A stretch of 64,000 nucleotides of DNA from Streptomyces sp. NBC_00490 (GCF_036013645.1 NZ_CP107869.1:1054001-1118000), one strand, 5' to 3'; shown: positions 1-8,230, numbered from the stretch's first letter. Notes: a model not told the origin generated them from the sequence alone. A program made the numbers and translations.

Positions 1-513
1 GCGAAGCAGTTGGGCGCACACGTGGCGACCACTACGAGCACGGCCAACGTCGACCTGGTGAAGAGTCTCGGCGCGGATGTCGTCGTCGACTACAAGAAGC
101 AGGCGTTCGAGACGGTGCTGCACGACTATGACCTGGTCCTGGACTCGCTCGGCGGCGAGACGCTCGAGAAGTCCCTGGACGTCCTCAAGCCCGGCGGGAA
201 GGTCATCAGTGTCGCGGGCCCTCCCGACGCCGCCCTCGCCAGGGAACTGGGGGCGAACCCGATCATCCGGCTGGCGATGTCCGCACTGAGTTACCGCACG
301 CGGCGACGCGCCCGGCAGCGCAACGTTTCGTACTCGTTCCTCTTCATGAAGGCCAGCGGCGCCCAACTGCGCGAGCTGACCCCCCTCATCGAGTCCGGCA
401 GGATCCAGCCCGTCGTCGACACCGTGTTCCCGTTCGAGTCGACCCACGAAGCACTCGCGTACGCCGAAGCGGGGCGCGCGAAGGCCGGCAAGGTCGTCGT
501 CAGGATGACGTGA
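1..513 (+). CDS. NADP-dependent zinc-type alcohol dehydrogenase/quinone oxidoreductase, C-terminal part
   Basis: The reading frame is open from base 1, so the start lies outside the window; the TTG at 10 is an internal codon. The 170 visible residues are the distal part of a medium-chain dehydrogenase/reductase. They hold the last strands of the nucleotide-binding Rossmann fold (SLGADVVVDY, then DLVLDSLGGETL and LKPGGKVISVAG) and the C-terminal tail with ESGRIQPVVDTVFPF and AGRAKAGKVVVRM. These patterns are typical of NADPH:quinone reductase-like proteins that lack catalytic zinc. The substrate cannot be deduced. The gene ends 102 bp before the following hydrolase gene on the same strand. Confidence 0.9.
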   Translation, partial: AKQLGAHVATTTSTANVDLVKSLGADVVVDYKKQAFETVLHDYDLVLDSLGGETLEKSLDVLKPGGKVISVAGPPDAALARELGANPIIRLAMSALSYRTRRRARQRNVSYSFLFMKASGAQLRELTPLIESGRIQPVVDTVFPFESTHEALAYAEAGRAKAGKVVVRMT

Positions 514-615
514 CGGAACACTCCCCCGCTCATCAATCACGCCTCCACAAGCACGGACGACAGCGTCCGCCGCCACGAGAAGCGCCGTCGAACCCGCTCC
601 GGAAGGCCCCTGGAC

Positions 616-1485
616 ATGACCACACCACGGAATTCCCCGTCCCCCTCGACGTCGTCCTACACGAACGCGCCGACGCGTTCCGTGTCCGTTCGCGGCGCGG
701 ACTTCGTCTACCGGGAGCTCGGGCCGGAGGAGGGTGTGCCACTGGTCCTCCTGATCCACCTGGCCGGGGTCCTGGACGACTGGGACCCGCGCGTCGTTGA
801 CGGACTCGCCGCGCAGCGTCGCGTCATCACCTTCGGCAACCGCGGTGTGGGCGGTTCGAGCGGCTCCACGCCGGCCACCGTCGAGGAGATGGCGCACGAC
901 GCTGTGCTGTTCATCCGAGCCCTCGGGTTCGACCAGGTCGATGTGTTCGGCCTGTCGATGGGCGGCTTCATCGCCCAGGTCGTCGCGGAAAGGGAACCGC
1001 ACCTCGTCCGCAAGGTCATCCTCGCCGGCACGGGGCCCGCCGGGGGCCCCGGCATCGACAAGGTCCCGGCACTCACCGTCCAGGCCACACTCAAGGGCGC
1101 CCTGACCCGCAAGGACCCCAAACTCTCCCTCTTCTTCACCGAGACCGCAGGCGGCAAGCAGGCTGGACGAGCCGTCCTGGAACGGCTGAAGGAGCGCACG
1201 CGGAACCGCGACAAATCCGTCTCACCGACGTCGATCCGCGCCCAGTTGAAGGCCGTCAAACGCTGGGGCCGCCAGGCGCCGTCGGACCTGTCGAAGATTC
1301 ACCAACCGGTCCTCGTGGCACACGGTGCGGACGACCGGATGGTGCCCAGCCGGAACACACTCGACCTGGCGGCACGCCTCCCCCGGGGCGAGCTCGTCCC
1401 TCTTTTCCCGGATGCCGGACACGGAGCTGTCTTCCAGTACCGCGATGAGTTCGTGGCACGCGCGCTCGACTTCCTCGCCTCTTGA
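616..1485 (+). CDS. alpha/beta hydrolase
   Basis: A 289-residue alpha/beta-hydrolase fold protein with no signal peptide, so probably cytoplasmic. The nucleophile elbow GLSMGG places the catalytic serine at about residue 114. The acid is in HGADDRM (about D239/D240) and the histidine in DAGHG (about H269). The NRGVGGSS stretch near residue 75 is the usual loop after strand 4. The first 20 residues are Ser/Thr/Pro-rich and poorly conserved in character, so an internal start is possible. It follows the oxidoreductase on the same strand and may share its transcript. The substrate is unknown; relatives include lactonases, esterases and haloperoxidase-like enzymes. Confidence 0.9.
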   Translation: MTTPRNSPSPSTSSYTNAPTRSVSVRGADFVYRELGPEEGVPLVLLIHLAGVLDDWDPRVVDGLAAQRRVITFGNRGVGGSSGSTPATVEEMAHDAVLFIRALGFDQVDVFGLSMGGFIAQVVAEREPHLVRKVILAGTGPAGGPGIDKVPALTVQATLKGALTRKDPKLSLFFTETAGGKQAGRAVLERLKERTRNRDKSVSPTSIRAQLKAVKRWGRQAPSDLSKIHQPVLVAHGADDRMVPSRNTLDLAARLPRGELVPLFPDAGHGAVFQYRDEFVARALDFLAS

Positions 1486-1511
1486 GCCGATGAACGGCGG
1501 CCGGTCGGGGA

Positions 1512-1772
1512 CTATTTTCCGTACGGATCCCTGCCGGTCCGGGCCAGCAGCCGCTCGGAGGCCGACGCGCCCTCCGCCTCCGGCACGGGCTCTCCGAACA
1601 CCCCCATCTTCCTGGCCGTCGGCGCCAGTTCATCCACCGCGCCGGACAGTTCCGCCACGACCGCCTCGTCGGCGCCCGGGTAGTCCTGGCCCGTCGCCCG
1701 CGCCAGATCCCACACATGCACGGTCAGATCGAGCAGCGCCATCGAGCCGACCAGTCGCGCGGGCATGTTCAT
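1512..1772 (-). pseudogene. C-terminal remnant of a TIGR03086-type DinB/maleylpyruvate isomerase-like protein
   Basis: The 86 readable residues include DLTVHVWDLARATGQDYPG, the C-terminal metal-site helix typical of TIGR03086 proteins in the mycothiol-dependent maleylpyruvate isomerase-like superfamily. Family members are around 190 residues, so the N-terminal half is missing. The homology stops near base 1770. That is immediately next to a hairpin sequence resembling the end of a TnpB-type insertion sequence, which suggests truncation by insertion and later loss. The ORF has a formal ATG but is unlikely to be functional. Confidence 0.65.
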
Positions 1773-1777
1773 CGGGA

Positions 1778-1815
1778 TGCGATTCCTCCCCGGGCTGAAG
1801 CCCCGGGGTTCCTCG
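1778..1815. mobile_element. probable end of an IS200/IS605-type (TnpB) element, relic
   Basis: An imperfect hairpin is seen at 1788-1808. The arm CCCCGGGCT and the arm AGCCCCGGGG flank a GA loop, bordered by GATTCCT on one side and TTCCTCG on the other. This is the usual look of the right end of TnpB-carrying IS elements in streptomycetes. No tnpB coding sequence remains in the window. It borders the broken gene ending at 1772. The identification rests on resemblance only. Confidence 0.4.
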
Positions 1816-2014
1816 CAAGATCAGGCTGAAAATCGCAGGTACCCCCTTGAGAATGACGAGAAGGGACTGACGCACCCGCCAACTGGCCCGCCCACCAAGC
1901 TCGACGGTGCGCGCCACAACCTAGAGGGCCACTCACCCCAACGGTCCTGTCACATGTCAGAGGCCCCCAGCAACGCGGCCGATACGGTGACCGCGCACCT
2001 TCACTTGTCGGATC

Positions 2015-2272
2015 GTGTGCTGGCAGGATCGCTTCGTGGGTCTTTCCGAGGGCATGGCCGGCTGGACCGACTGGGACGGCGCTGCCTTCACGGTGGGCCG
2101 TTCACTGGGGGTCTTCGGCAGGTCCGAAACGTTCATACAGGTCAAGTGGGTGTTCTGGACGGACGATCCGGTCGGGAACGCTCTGCATGAGGTGCTTTTG
2201 CAGTTGGTTGCAGCAGGAGTACCGGAACGCCGGGAAGAACCGGACGAGCAGTTCCGATGGATCGGCCCGTGA
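2015..2272 (+). CDS. small hypothetical protein
   Basis: An 85-residue acidic protein starting at GTG, with well-formed segments such as GMAGWTDWDGAAF, QVKWVFWTDDPVGNALHEVL and GVPERREEPDEQFRW. Codon choice is plausible for a real gene. I do not recognise a named family. The tail (ERREEPDEQFRW) looks conserved rather than random, and the composition has no membrane or signal features. There is no strong Shine-Dalgarno sequence. It sits alone between the IS-like relic and a convergent SnoaL-like gene. Confidence 0.5.
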   Translation: MCWQDRFVGLSEGMAGWTDWDGAAFTVGRSLGVFGRSETFIQVKWVFWTDDPVGNALHEVLLQLVAAGVPERREEPDEQFRWIGP

Positions 2273-2370
2273 TGGCCGAGAGCCGAACTCCCTGCGTGGC
2301 GGGGTGGTCGCGTGTGCGGCCGAGGCCCGGCGCCCCGGGCCCGCCAAGCCGCAGAACACCGTGCTGCGGG

Positions 2371-3294
2371 TCAGAACATCGTGTTGTCGTTGGCTGACGC
2401 CTCCGGCACGTCCTGAAGCACATCCCAGTGCTCGACGACCTTCCCATCCAGCACCCGGAACAGATCGACTATGACCACGCCCCGCTCCCCCGGACGGTTC
2501 ACGCCGTGACCGTGGACGGCGACGATGTCACCCTCGGCAATGATCCGTTTCGGCGGCGAGATGACCAACTGGGGGAACATGGCGAAGTAGCCACCCAGCC
2601 CGGCCTTGACCCCGTCCAGCCCGCCGGGGAAGTTCGGGTTGTGCTGGTGGAGCTCGGGCCCGTACAGCTCGTCGACCGCCGCGAGGTCCTTCCGCACCAG
2701 CAGCCGGTCGTAGACCTTGGCCACCAGCTTTTCGTGGTGCAGCGTCAGCCACGCGGGGCCCGGCTCGTTCGTCTGCGGCCGACTGACCGTGGAGAACATG
2801 TCGTTGCCGTGGGCCGTGGACTCGGGCACCTCCTGTGCCACAGTCCAGTGCTCGGCGATCCGCTCGCCCTGGAAGCGGAGGATGTCGGCCACGGCGGCGC
2901 CCCGCGTGCCCGGCGTCAGCACGAGGTGAGAGTGCACGAGCACCAGATCGTTCTGCGCGAGGACCCGCTTCACTCCGTACTCGGCGCCGGGGAACTGCTC
3001 GTGGATGGCGCCCCCTAGCTCCTTCAGGGCCTCGGCCCCGTCAGGCACGAACGGGTTGTGCTGGATGAGATCCGACCGCACGTGGCGGTCCACGACCTGC
3101 GTGTCGCCCTCCTCGAACAACCCCTTCAGGACAGCCACAGCGACGGCCTTGTGATGATCCGGGCGCACGGCGTCCCCCGCTGGGACCCGCTTCCTGGATA
3201 TGTGCACCTGGGCAGCGACGGTGGCGGGCGGCGTGAGTCCGACGGCCGCGAGGACGTCGACGAAGGCGGGGCCTGCGGGGGCGGTGGGGGTCAC
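2371..3294 (-). CDS. protein with two tandem SnoaL-like (NTF2-fold) domains
   Basis: A 307-residue protein carrying two SnoaL-type alpha+beta barrel domains. The first covers roughly residues 50-175 (HNPFVPDGAEALKEL, LAQNDLVLVHSH, GERIAEHWTVAQEVPE). The second covers about 190-305 (HNPNFPGGLDGVKAG, IIAEGDIVAVHGHG, GKVVEHWDVLQDVPE). Each repeats the polyketide-cyclase-like signature ending in EHWD/T-x-x-Q-x-VPE, so the gene arose by duplication or fusion. The GTG at 3294 was chosen because AGGAG precedes it; an in-frame extension to 3489 is shadow sequence. No signal peptide is convincing. The function is unknown. Confidence 0.85.
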   Translation of the reverse strand: MTPTAPAGPAFVDVLAAVGLTPPATVAAQVHISRKRVPAGDAVRPDHHKAVAVAVLKGLFEEGDTQVVDRHVRSDLIQHNPFVPDGAEALKELGGAIHEQFPGAEYGVKRVLAQNDLVLVHSHLVLTPGTRGAAVADILRFQGERIAEHWTVAQEVPESTAHGNDMFSTVSRPQTNEPGPAWLTLHHEKLVAKVYDRLLVRKDLAAVDELYGPELHQHNPNFPGGLDGVKAGLGGYFAMFPQLVISPPKRIIAEGDIVAVHGHGVNRPGERGVVIVDLFRVLDGKVVEHWDVLQDVPEASANDNTMF

Positions 3295-3563
3295 GACGCT
3301 CCTGCCAGAGACACGGGAGAACGAACCCGCCTGAAGCCTGAAGCGGGCACTCGCGAAAGAAGAGCAGTAACTTTCCGACAGCGTCAAGGCCGCCCTTGAG
3401 GTTGATGGCTGAGGGCCATCGCCCGCGAGACGGGCAGGGGCCCGCGAACGCTGGTTCGACTTTGACGCCGGCCTCGGCCTCCTCGACACGGTCCGCCCGA
3501 CCTTCCCGACTCTCCTCCCGGCCGCCCTCGTCCTCGCCCTGTGTCGCCCACCAGGCAGAGGTA
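3295..3563. other. 269-bp non-coding stretch
   Basis: This lies between the SnoaL-like gene and the DMT transporter. I see no complete gene, clear promoter or hairpin. A plus-strand reading around 3440-3560 gives WFDFDAGLGLLD, which faintly recalls the beginning of an ABATE/CGNR-type protein, but it is too short to call. Confidence 0.4.
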
Positions 3564-4496
3564 TCAGGCGCCGCGTTCGGCCGGCGTCGCGGCCTCGGCC
3601 GTGTCCGTATCCCGCCCGCGCACCCTGGTGGATGGCGTGTCACCTCGATGGACGATGACGACCGCTGCGAGGCCGACGGCCAGGCCGAGGGCGGTCTGCG
3701 GGCCGAATGTCTCACCGAACATGAGGGCTCCCCAGACCGCGGTGACCGGGGCCATGAGGAACATGAGCGTGTTGACCTTGGTGACTCCGGAGCGCCTGAG
3801 AATGAGCCAGTACAGCCCGTATCCGCCGAAGGTCGACAAGGCCACGAGCCAGATGATCGCGGCCCAGAACGAGAGTTCAGCGGGCGGCTTCGCGGCTCCG
3901 ATGCTCGCGGCGAGTGCCGTGAAGATGACGGCGCTGGTGGCGCAGTGGACGGTCAGCGACACGGCGGGCGCGACCTGGGTGCGGGAGCGGCTTTCGAGGA
4001 ACGTGGCCGCCACCAGCGAGAACATGCCGAGGAAGGGGATGAGATAGGCCCACCAAGCCGCACCGGTGCCGGCCGCGGCATCGGCCAGGGTGACGATGGC
4101 GACGCCGCTCACCCCCAGGCACAGGCCGAGCCACTGCTTGCGGGAGACGTATTGGCGCAACAACGGTCCGGCAAGTGCTCCGGCGACGAGGGGTTGCACC
4201 CCGTCGATCAGGGCTGTGGTGCCGCTGGAGACCCCGAGTTGGATCGCGTAGTAGACCGTGAGCAGATAGCCGCTCTGCGACAGCGTGCCGATCACTGCCT
4301 GCCGGGCCACGTCCCGCACCGAGAGGTCCCGCCACGACGTTGTGGAGACGGTGGCGACGGCGATCAGGAGGACGGCCAAGGGCAGGAACCGCCACATCAG
4401 GATCGTGATCGCGGACGCGCTGCCCGCGCCGAGCTTGGCTCCGATGAACCCGGAACTCCAGCAGATCACGAAGGCGATCGAGAGCAGGAAGTTCAC
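3564..4496 (-). CDS. DMT-superfamily transporter (EamA family)
   Basis: A membrane protein of about 310 residues with ten hydrophobic segments in two EamA repeats. The first begins NFLLSIAFVICWSSGFIGAK and the second lies around FSLVAATFLESRSRTQ. This is the size and pattern of drug/metabolite exporters in the RhaT/EamA group. Two GTG starts are possible, at 4505 and 4496. I prefer 4496 because GGGAGG lies 9 bases upstream, whereas the longer start lacks spacing. It is divergent from a TetR gene, and both are separated only by duplicated 13-bp operator-like sequences. This strongly suggests that the TetR protein represses the exporter. The substrate is unknown. Confidence 0.9.
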   Translation of the reverse strand: MNFLLSIAFVICWSSGFIGAKLGAGSASAITILMWRFLPLAVLLIAVATVSTTSWRDLSVRDVARQAVIGTLSQSGYLLTVYYAIQLGVSSGTTALIDGVQPLVAGALAGPLLRQYVSRKQWLGLCLGVSGVAIVTLADAAAGTGAAWWAYLIPFLGMFSLVAATFLESRSRTQVAPAVSLTVHCATSAVIFTALAASIGAAKPPAELSFWAAIIWLVALSTFGGYGLYWLILRRSGVTKVNTLMFLMAPVTAVWGALMFGETFGPQTALGLAVGLAAVVIVHRGDTPSTRVRGRDTDTAEAATPAERGA

Positions 4497-4511
4497 GCTC
4501 CTCACCCTCCC

Positions 4512-4561
4512 ACTAGACAGATCGGTATACCCTCCAATCCACTATACAGATCGGTATAGTG
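4512..4561. promoter_or_regulatory. duplicated TetR operator in divergent promoter
   Basis: The 13-mer ACAGATCGGTATA occurs at 4517-4529 and again at 4546-4558, offset by 29 bp. The second copy sits in a perfect inverted repeat with arms CACTATAC (4540-4547) and GTATAGTG (4554-4561) around AGATCG. The first copy is a degenerate version (CTAGAC...GTATAC). Position between tetR and the exporter, and next to the tetR start, argues for autoregulation plus control of the transporter. Confidence 0.8.
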
Positions 4562-4568
4562 TTGAGGG

Positions 4569-5180
4569 ATGGGCACTACTGAGGGGCCGCGACGGGTCAC
4601 GATGACGCCTGCCGCACGGCGCGTCCTGGAGGCCGCCGCGAGGCTGTTCTACGAGCGCGGCATCCATGCCGTCGGGGTGGACCTGATCGCGGCCGAGGCC
4701 GGGGTGACGAAGAAGACCCTCTACGACCGGTTCGGTTCCAAGGAGCAGATCGTCGTGGAGTACCTCGCGGATCGTGACGAACGCTGGCGGGTCTTGCTCG
4801 CCCAGTACCTCGACGCCGCACAGCCGGCGTCGGCAGCGCGCGTCCTGGCCGTCTTCGATGCCTCACGCGCGTGGTCGGAGCTGAACAGCCCCAAGGGGTG
4901 CAGCATGGTCAACGCCCACGCCGAGATCAGCGATCCGGCCCACCCGGCGTACGCGATCATCACCGGGCAGAAGCAGTGGATGCTCGCCCTGTTCACCGAT
5001 CTCGCCGGGGACATCAGTCCGGACGGGGCCGACCATCTGGGCCGGACGCTCATGCTGCTTCACGAAGGAGCACTCGTCGCCCACGGCCTGCACATCCTCG
5101 CGGACCCCATCAGCCATGCCCGCGAACAGGCGCGAGCTCTCCTCGCCACCACAGCGGGGCCGGGTTTCTTCGGCACGTGA
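4569..5180 (+). CDS. TetR/AcrR family transcriptional regulator
   Basis: A 203-residue one-component repressor. The N-terminal helix-turn-helix covers about residues 15-60, with RVLEAAARLFYERGIHAVGV, IAAEAGVTKKTLYDRFGSKE. The remainder is a helical ligand-binding domain. The ATG at 4569 lies only 8 bp beyond the palindromic operator, so repressor binding would block its own transcription. An internal ATG at 4602 is an alternative start. By arrangement its target is the divergent DMT exporter; the inducer cannot be predicted. Confidence 0.93.
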   Translation: MGTTEGPRRVTMTPAARRVLEAAARLFYERGIHAVGVDLIAAEAGVTKKTLYDRFGSKEQIVVEYLADRDERWRVLLAQYLDAAQPASAARVLAVFDASRAWSELNSPKGCSMVNAHAEISDPAHPAYAIITGQKQWMLALFTDLAGDISPDGADHLGRTLMLLHEGALVAHGLHILADPISHAREQARALLATTAGPGFFGT

Positions 5181-5268
5181 ACGACGCGGTCAACGCGGCT
5201 GAAAGGCTTGGCACTTGAGGGCCGGCCAGGGCGAGCCGTTGCGGCCGGTTCCACATGCTCAAGAGCGC

Positions 5269-6435
5269 TCAGGAAGTGAGTGTGGTGACCACTCGGCCGA
5301 TCATGTCCTCGTCCGTGGTCAACGGGGTCGGGGTGTAGGACAGGACGAAGCGGAGCCGGAGGTCGAGGGTGGAGAACATGCGGGTGCGGTAGCCGTACAT
5401 CTCGCCGGTCTTTCCCCAGAACGCCACGCCGTTCACCGTGGCCGTCTGCAGGCCCATGCTGTAGCGGGCGGGGCTGCCGTCCTTCCACATGACGACGTCG
5501 GCCGGGGGCAGGGTGCAGAGCTTGTCCAGCGCCCGGGGCGTCAGCAAGTCGCCGGAGAACAAGGCATGTTGGAAAGCGAAGAGGTCGTCGACGGTAGAGA
5601 CCAGTTCGCCCTCTCCCCAGGTGCTTGACGGGTTGTAGACGGTGACGTCGCGCAAGGAGCCGTCGGTCATCCGCAGATAGCCGTACACCTGCGGACCGTG
5701 CAGCCGGGGGTCGTCGCCCGGCGTGAGCGTGCGCGTGAGGCCGAGGGGTCGCAGGACACGGGAGCCGATCACCTCGCCGTAGCGCTGCCCGGTCAGCTTC
5801 TCGACGAGGAGGGCGAGGAGTACGTAGTTGATGCCCCGGTACTCCTGCTTGGTGCCCGGACGGAACTTCAGCGGGCCATGCGTCACGGTCCGCACCCACT
5901 CGTACGGCGTCCAGCGGTCGAACCGGTGCCGAAGGACTGCCTCCGGCGTGCTCGTGTCGGGGATGCCCTGATGGTCGGGGATTCCGCTGGTGTGATTGAG
6001 GAGTTGGGTGACGGTGATGCGAGCGAAGTCGGGCGGGAGCAGCCCTGGAAGGTAGCGCCCGATCGGTGCGTCCAGCTCCACGCGGCCCTCTGTCCACAAC
6101 TGGAGCACCACCGTGGCCACGAAGACCTTGGTGACGCTGCCCGCGCGGAACTTGTCGTCCGGGCGTGCCTCACGTCCGGTGGTGAGGTCGGCCAGGCCCG
6201 TGGTTCCGTACCAGTGGTCCGTGCCGTGGGCCGCACGTAGTTGGGCGGACGTGGCCGGCGGGTGGGAGAGGTCGGAGATCGCCGCGTGTAAGGCGCCGGT
6301 GTCCAGCTCCCCGGGCCCGGCGGAGTCCGCCTCCGCCCGGGAAGCCGCGCTTCCGGCCGCGACCAGCACGGCACCGGCCACAGCACCACGGGCCAGGGAA
6401 CGTCGGGAGATCGACTGGGAGTCCATACAGCTCAT
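5269..6435 (-). CDS. secreted serine hydrolase, class C beta-lactamase/DD-peptidase family
   Basis: A protein of about 388 residues with a Tat-type signal (SRRSLARGA followed by a hydrophobic stretch ending near ASRAEA). The beta-lactamase-fold motifs are SVTK (S100 nucleophile, K103), a Tyr motif EYRGINY where YSN is usual, and WGKTGEMYG as the third motif. Architecture matches extracellular D-alanyl-D-alanine carboxypeptidases and esterases of the S12 family. The altered second motif is odd and could reduce classical activity. ATG at 6435 and ATG at 6426 are both possible starts. The gene contains one TTA codon (6291-6289, GALHA), so translation may depend on the bldA tRNA. Confidence 0.9.
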   Translation of the reverse strand: MSCMDSQSISRRSLARGAVAGAVLVAAGSAASRAEADSAGPGELDTGALHAAISDLSHPPATSAQLRAAHGTDHWYGTTGLADLTTGREARPDDKFRAGSVTKVFVATVVLQLWTEGRVELDAPIGRYLPGLLPPDFARITVTQLLNHTSGIPDHQGIPDTSTPEAVLRHRFDRWTPYEWVRTVTHGPLKFRPGTKQEYRGINYVLLALLVEKLTGQRYGEVIGSRVLRPLGLTRTLTPGDDPRLHGPQVYGYLRMTDGSLRDVTVYNPSSTWGEGELVSTVDDLFAFQHALFSGDLLTPRALDKLCTLPPADVVMWKDGSPARYSMGLQTATVNGVAFWGKTGEMYGYRTRMFSTLDLRLRFVLSYTPTPLTTDEDMIGRVVTTLTS

Positions 6436-6553
6436 GCTTCCGACGGCTCCACGCCCCGGGCATCCGGGATGTCCCCCAGGTATCCCTGACCCCGCGCCGC
6501 CACCGTCGGCGCGTGACGACACGGGTGCTGATCTGCGACGGTGGCCTACGCGG

Positions 6554-6961
6554 TCAGGGAGTGGGAGTCCGTCGTACGAGACGCGCGGCCAGGGTGGCCG
6601 CGAATTCCTCGGCGCGGGCCAGCTGGGTGCGCAGATCGGCGACCCGCAGCTGGGTGGCCTGCTCGAAGCCGTGGATCCGCTCCAGGAGTTCCTCGCGCTC
6701 CCCGGGCGGCGGTTCCTCGGCGGAGTCGAGGCGGTCGGTGGCGTCGAGCAGGGCGCGCATCTCGTCGAGGGTGAAGCCGAGCGGCTTCATACGGCGGATG
6801 ACCATCAGGCGGGCCACGTCGGACTCGGTGTAGAGGCGGAAGCCGCCCTGCGAGCGCGCGGAGGGGATGACGAGGCCGGTGTCCTCGTAGTGCCGGATGG
6901 TGCGCAGCGACAGCTCGGTCCGGGCGGCGACCTCGCCGATCTGCATGTGCTCGCTGCTCAC
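6554..6961 (-). CDS. MerR family transcriptional regulator
   Basis: A 135-residue regulator. The winged HTH begins MQIGEVAARTELSLRTIRHY and continues through GGFRLYTESDVARLMVIRRM (residues about 6-75). A C-terminal dimerisation coiled coil follows (REELLERIHGFEQATQLRVADL). The start is GTG 6961 because GAGGAAGG lies 7 bases upstream; the in-frame extension to 7006 lacks support. The C-terminus is short with no cysteine cluster, so it is probably not a metal sensor. A palindromic sequence at 7018-7027 lies upstream, but no intact divergent target gene remains. Confidence 0.93.
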   Translation of the reverse strand: MSSEHMQIGEVAARTELSLRTIRHYEDTGLVIPSARSQGGFRLYTESDVARLMVIRRMKPLGFTLDEMRALLDATDRLDSAEEPPPGEREELLERIHGFEQATQLRVADLRTQLARAEEFAATLAARLVRRTPTP

Positions 6962-7010
6962 GCGGGGGCCTTCCTCGTCTCTCACCGCGGCCGCGGGCGG
7001 CCGCACCGAT

Positions 7011-7036
7011 CTCTACCCTAACGTTAGAGTAGGGTT
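7011..7036. promoter_or_regulatory. putative MerR operator
   Basis: A perfect 10-bp palindrome CTAACGTTAG (7018-7027) sits inside CTCTACC...TAGAGTAGGGT, giving overlapping dyads of the length MerR proteins use between the -35 and -10 boxes. It lies 50 bp upstream of the merR start. Binding by the adjacent regulator is inferred from position only. Confidence 0.55.
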
Positions 7037-7293
7037 GCCGGGCGTCGGGTCGCTTCCTGCCGTGTCGGGGCCGACGAACCCTCGGCGAAGACCGTGGTTC
7101 GCAGGCAGCGCCGGTGCCCTCGCGGGTCGTTCGGCTGTTGCCCGACTTCGGTCCGCACGCTCGCGGACTTCATGGAGGACCGCCCCGGTGCTCCACGCCC
7201 TTCCGCGTGCCCGCTGTGATGCCGGGTGTGCCCGAGCACGACAGGTTCCTCTCCTCTTGTCTTCCTCCGTACTGTCCCCGGCGCCCGACCTGG
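7037..7293. other. 257-bp stretch without recognisable gene
   Basis: This lies between the MerR operator and the SulP remnant. Neither strand gives a protein I recognise. If the MerR target once lay here, it has been lost. Confidence 0.4.
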
Positions 7294-7556
7294 ATGACCG
7301 ACCCGAAGGTGCTGCGCACCGAGGTGCTGGCCGGTCTCGTGGTCGCCCTGGCGCTGATCCCGGAGGCGATCTCGTTCTCGATCATCGCCGGCGTCGACCC
7401 GGCCGGCCCATATCTGGGACTCCTCCTCCGTCTCGGCCCTCGACGCCATCGAGACCAAGTACGCCCAGCGGCGGCAAGTCCGTCGAGATCATCGGCCTGA
7501 ACGAACCCAGCGCCCGGATCCACCGCAGACTCAGCGGCGAACTCGCCGACCACTGA
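7294..7556 (+). pseudogene. SulP-family anion transporter remnant (internal deletion and frameshift)
   Basis: From ATG 7294 the first 37 codons read as the N-terminus of a SulP permease ([26 protein letters not shown]). After about base 7405 the frame changes, and sequence from the end of the STAS domain follows ([17 protein letters not shown] in a second frame). A further one-base shift near 7466 leads to [18 protein letters not shown] and the stop at 7554-7556. Some 1.3 kb of the middle of a roughly 490-residue protein is missing. This is a dead gene made by deletion plus a frameshift. Confidence 0.8.
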
Positions 7557-7598
7557 CCGGCGTAGACACACGAGGGCCGCGGCTCTGCAGTGCATGAC

Positions 7599-7646
7599 GG
7601 CGCCCGGCGATCCGACTCCAGGAGCAAGTCGGGTTCGCCGGGCGCC
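7599..7646. terminator. long bidirectional hairpin
   Basis: A 12-bp perfect stem (GGCGCCCGGCGA at 7599-7610 with TCGCCGGGCGCC at 7635-7646) encloses a second 6-bp stem (CCGACT with AGTCGG). It lies between the convergent SulP remnant and cupin gene, as expected of a shared factor-independent terminator in high-GC DNA. No U tract is present. Confidence 0.7.
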
Positions 7647-7708
7647 CGTTCAGTGGTCCGCTCCGTCCCGGAGAGGGGCCGCCGCCCTGATCCGGGTCAC
7701 GGCGTCGG

Positions 7709-8230
7709 TCATGCGGAACCCTCCAGGGCGGCACGCCAGACAGGGCTGTCGACGTAGTGGTTGTCGAAGCGCTCCGAGGACTCGGCGATCTCCTTCGGGT
7801 CGGCCTCGCCGCGCATCACCCGGCTGAGCAGGCGCAGGTAGTCGAACCTGCCCATCCCGGGGGTGAAGACGAACAGAACGTCAGCTTCACAGCCCGGGGC
7901 GGCTGCGAAGGCGTGCGGGGTGTGGGGCGGCACCGCGAGGAAGTCGCCTGCGTTCAGGACGGTGATGTCCTCGCCGACCAGCACCCGCAGAGACCCGCTG
8001 ATCACGAAGAACAGTTCCGTCGCCCTGGTGTGGAAGTGGGCCGGCGCCCCTGCCGCGCCCTTCGCGAAGGTGGAGCGGTAGCTCGTGAAGCCGCCTGCGG
8101 TGCCGTCCGAATCGGCCAGCAGGGTCATCACACTGCTCGGGTCGGAGCAGGTCTCGGCGTCTGCGTGGCGGGTCAGCGTCACCGCAGAGGGAGTGTCGGT
8201 CGCGGAGATGGCGGGTGTCTTCTCGGTCAT
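7709..8230 (-). CDS. cupin-domain protein (quercetin 2,3-dioxygenase-like)
   Basis: A 173-residue protein with one cupin barrel. Motif 1 is GAPAHFHTRATELFFVISG, giving candidate metal ligands H65, H67 and E72. The second motif is GDFLAVPPHTPHAF, with H106. It is a single-domain relative of quercetinase-type cupins, but the oxygenase reaction itself is not established. It lies 63 bp downstream of the MFS gene on the same strand and is probably co-transcribed with it from the MarR-controlled promoter. Confidence 0.9.
   Translation of the reverse strand: MTEKTPAISATDTPSAVTLTRHADAETCSDPSSVMTLLADSDGTAGGFTSYRSTFAKGAAGAPAHFHTRATELFFVISGSLRVLVGEDITVLNAGDFLAVPPHTPHAFAAAPGCEADVLFVFTPGMGRFDYLRLLSRVMRGEADPKEIAESSERFDNHYVDSPVWRAALEGSA

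Noticed and set aside
7037..7293. Possible small gene divergent from merR
   Set aside because: No frame shows a ribosome site or family-like sequence.
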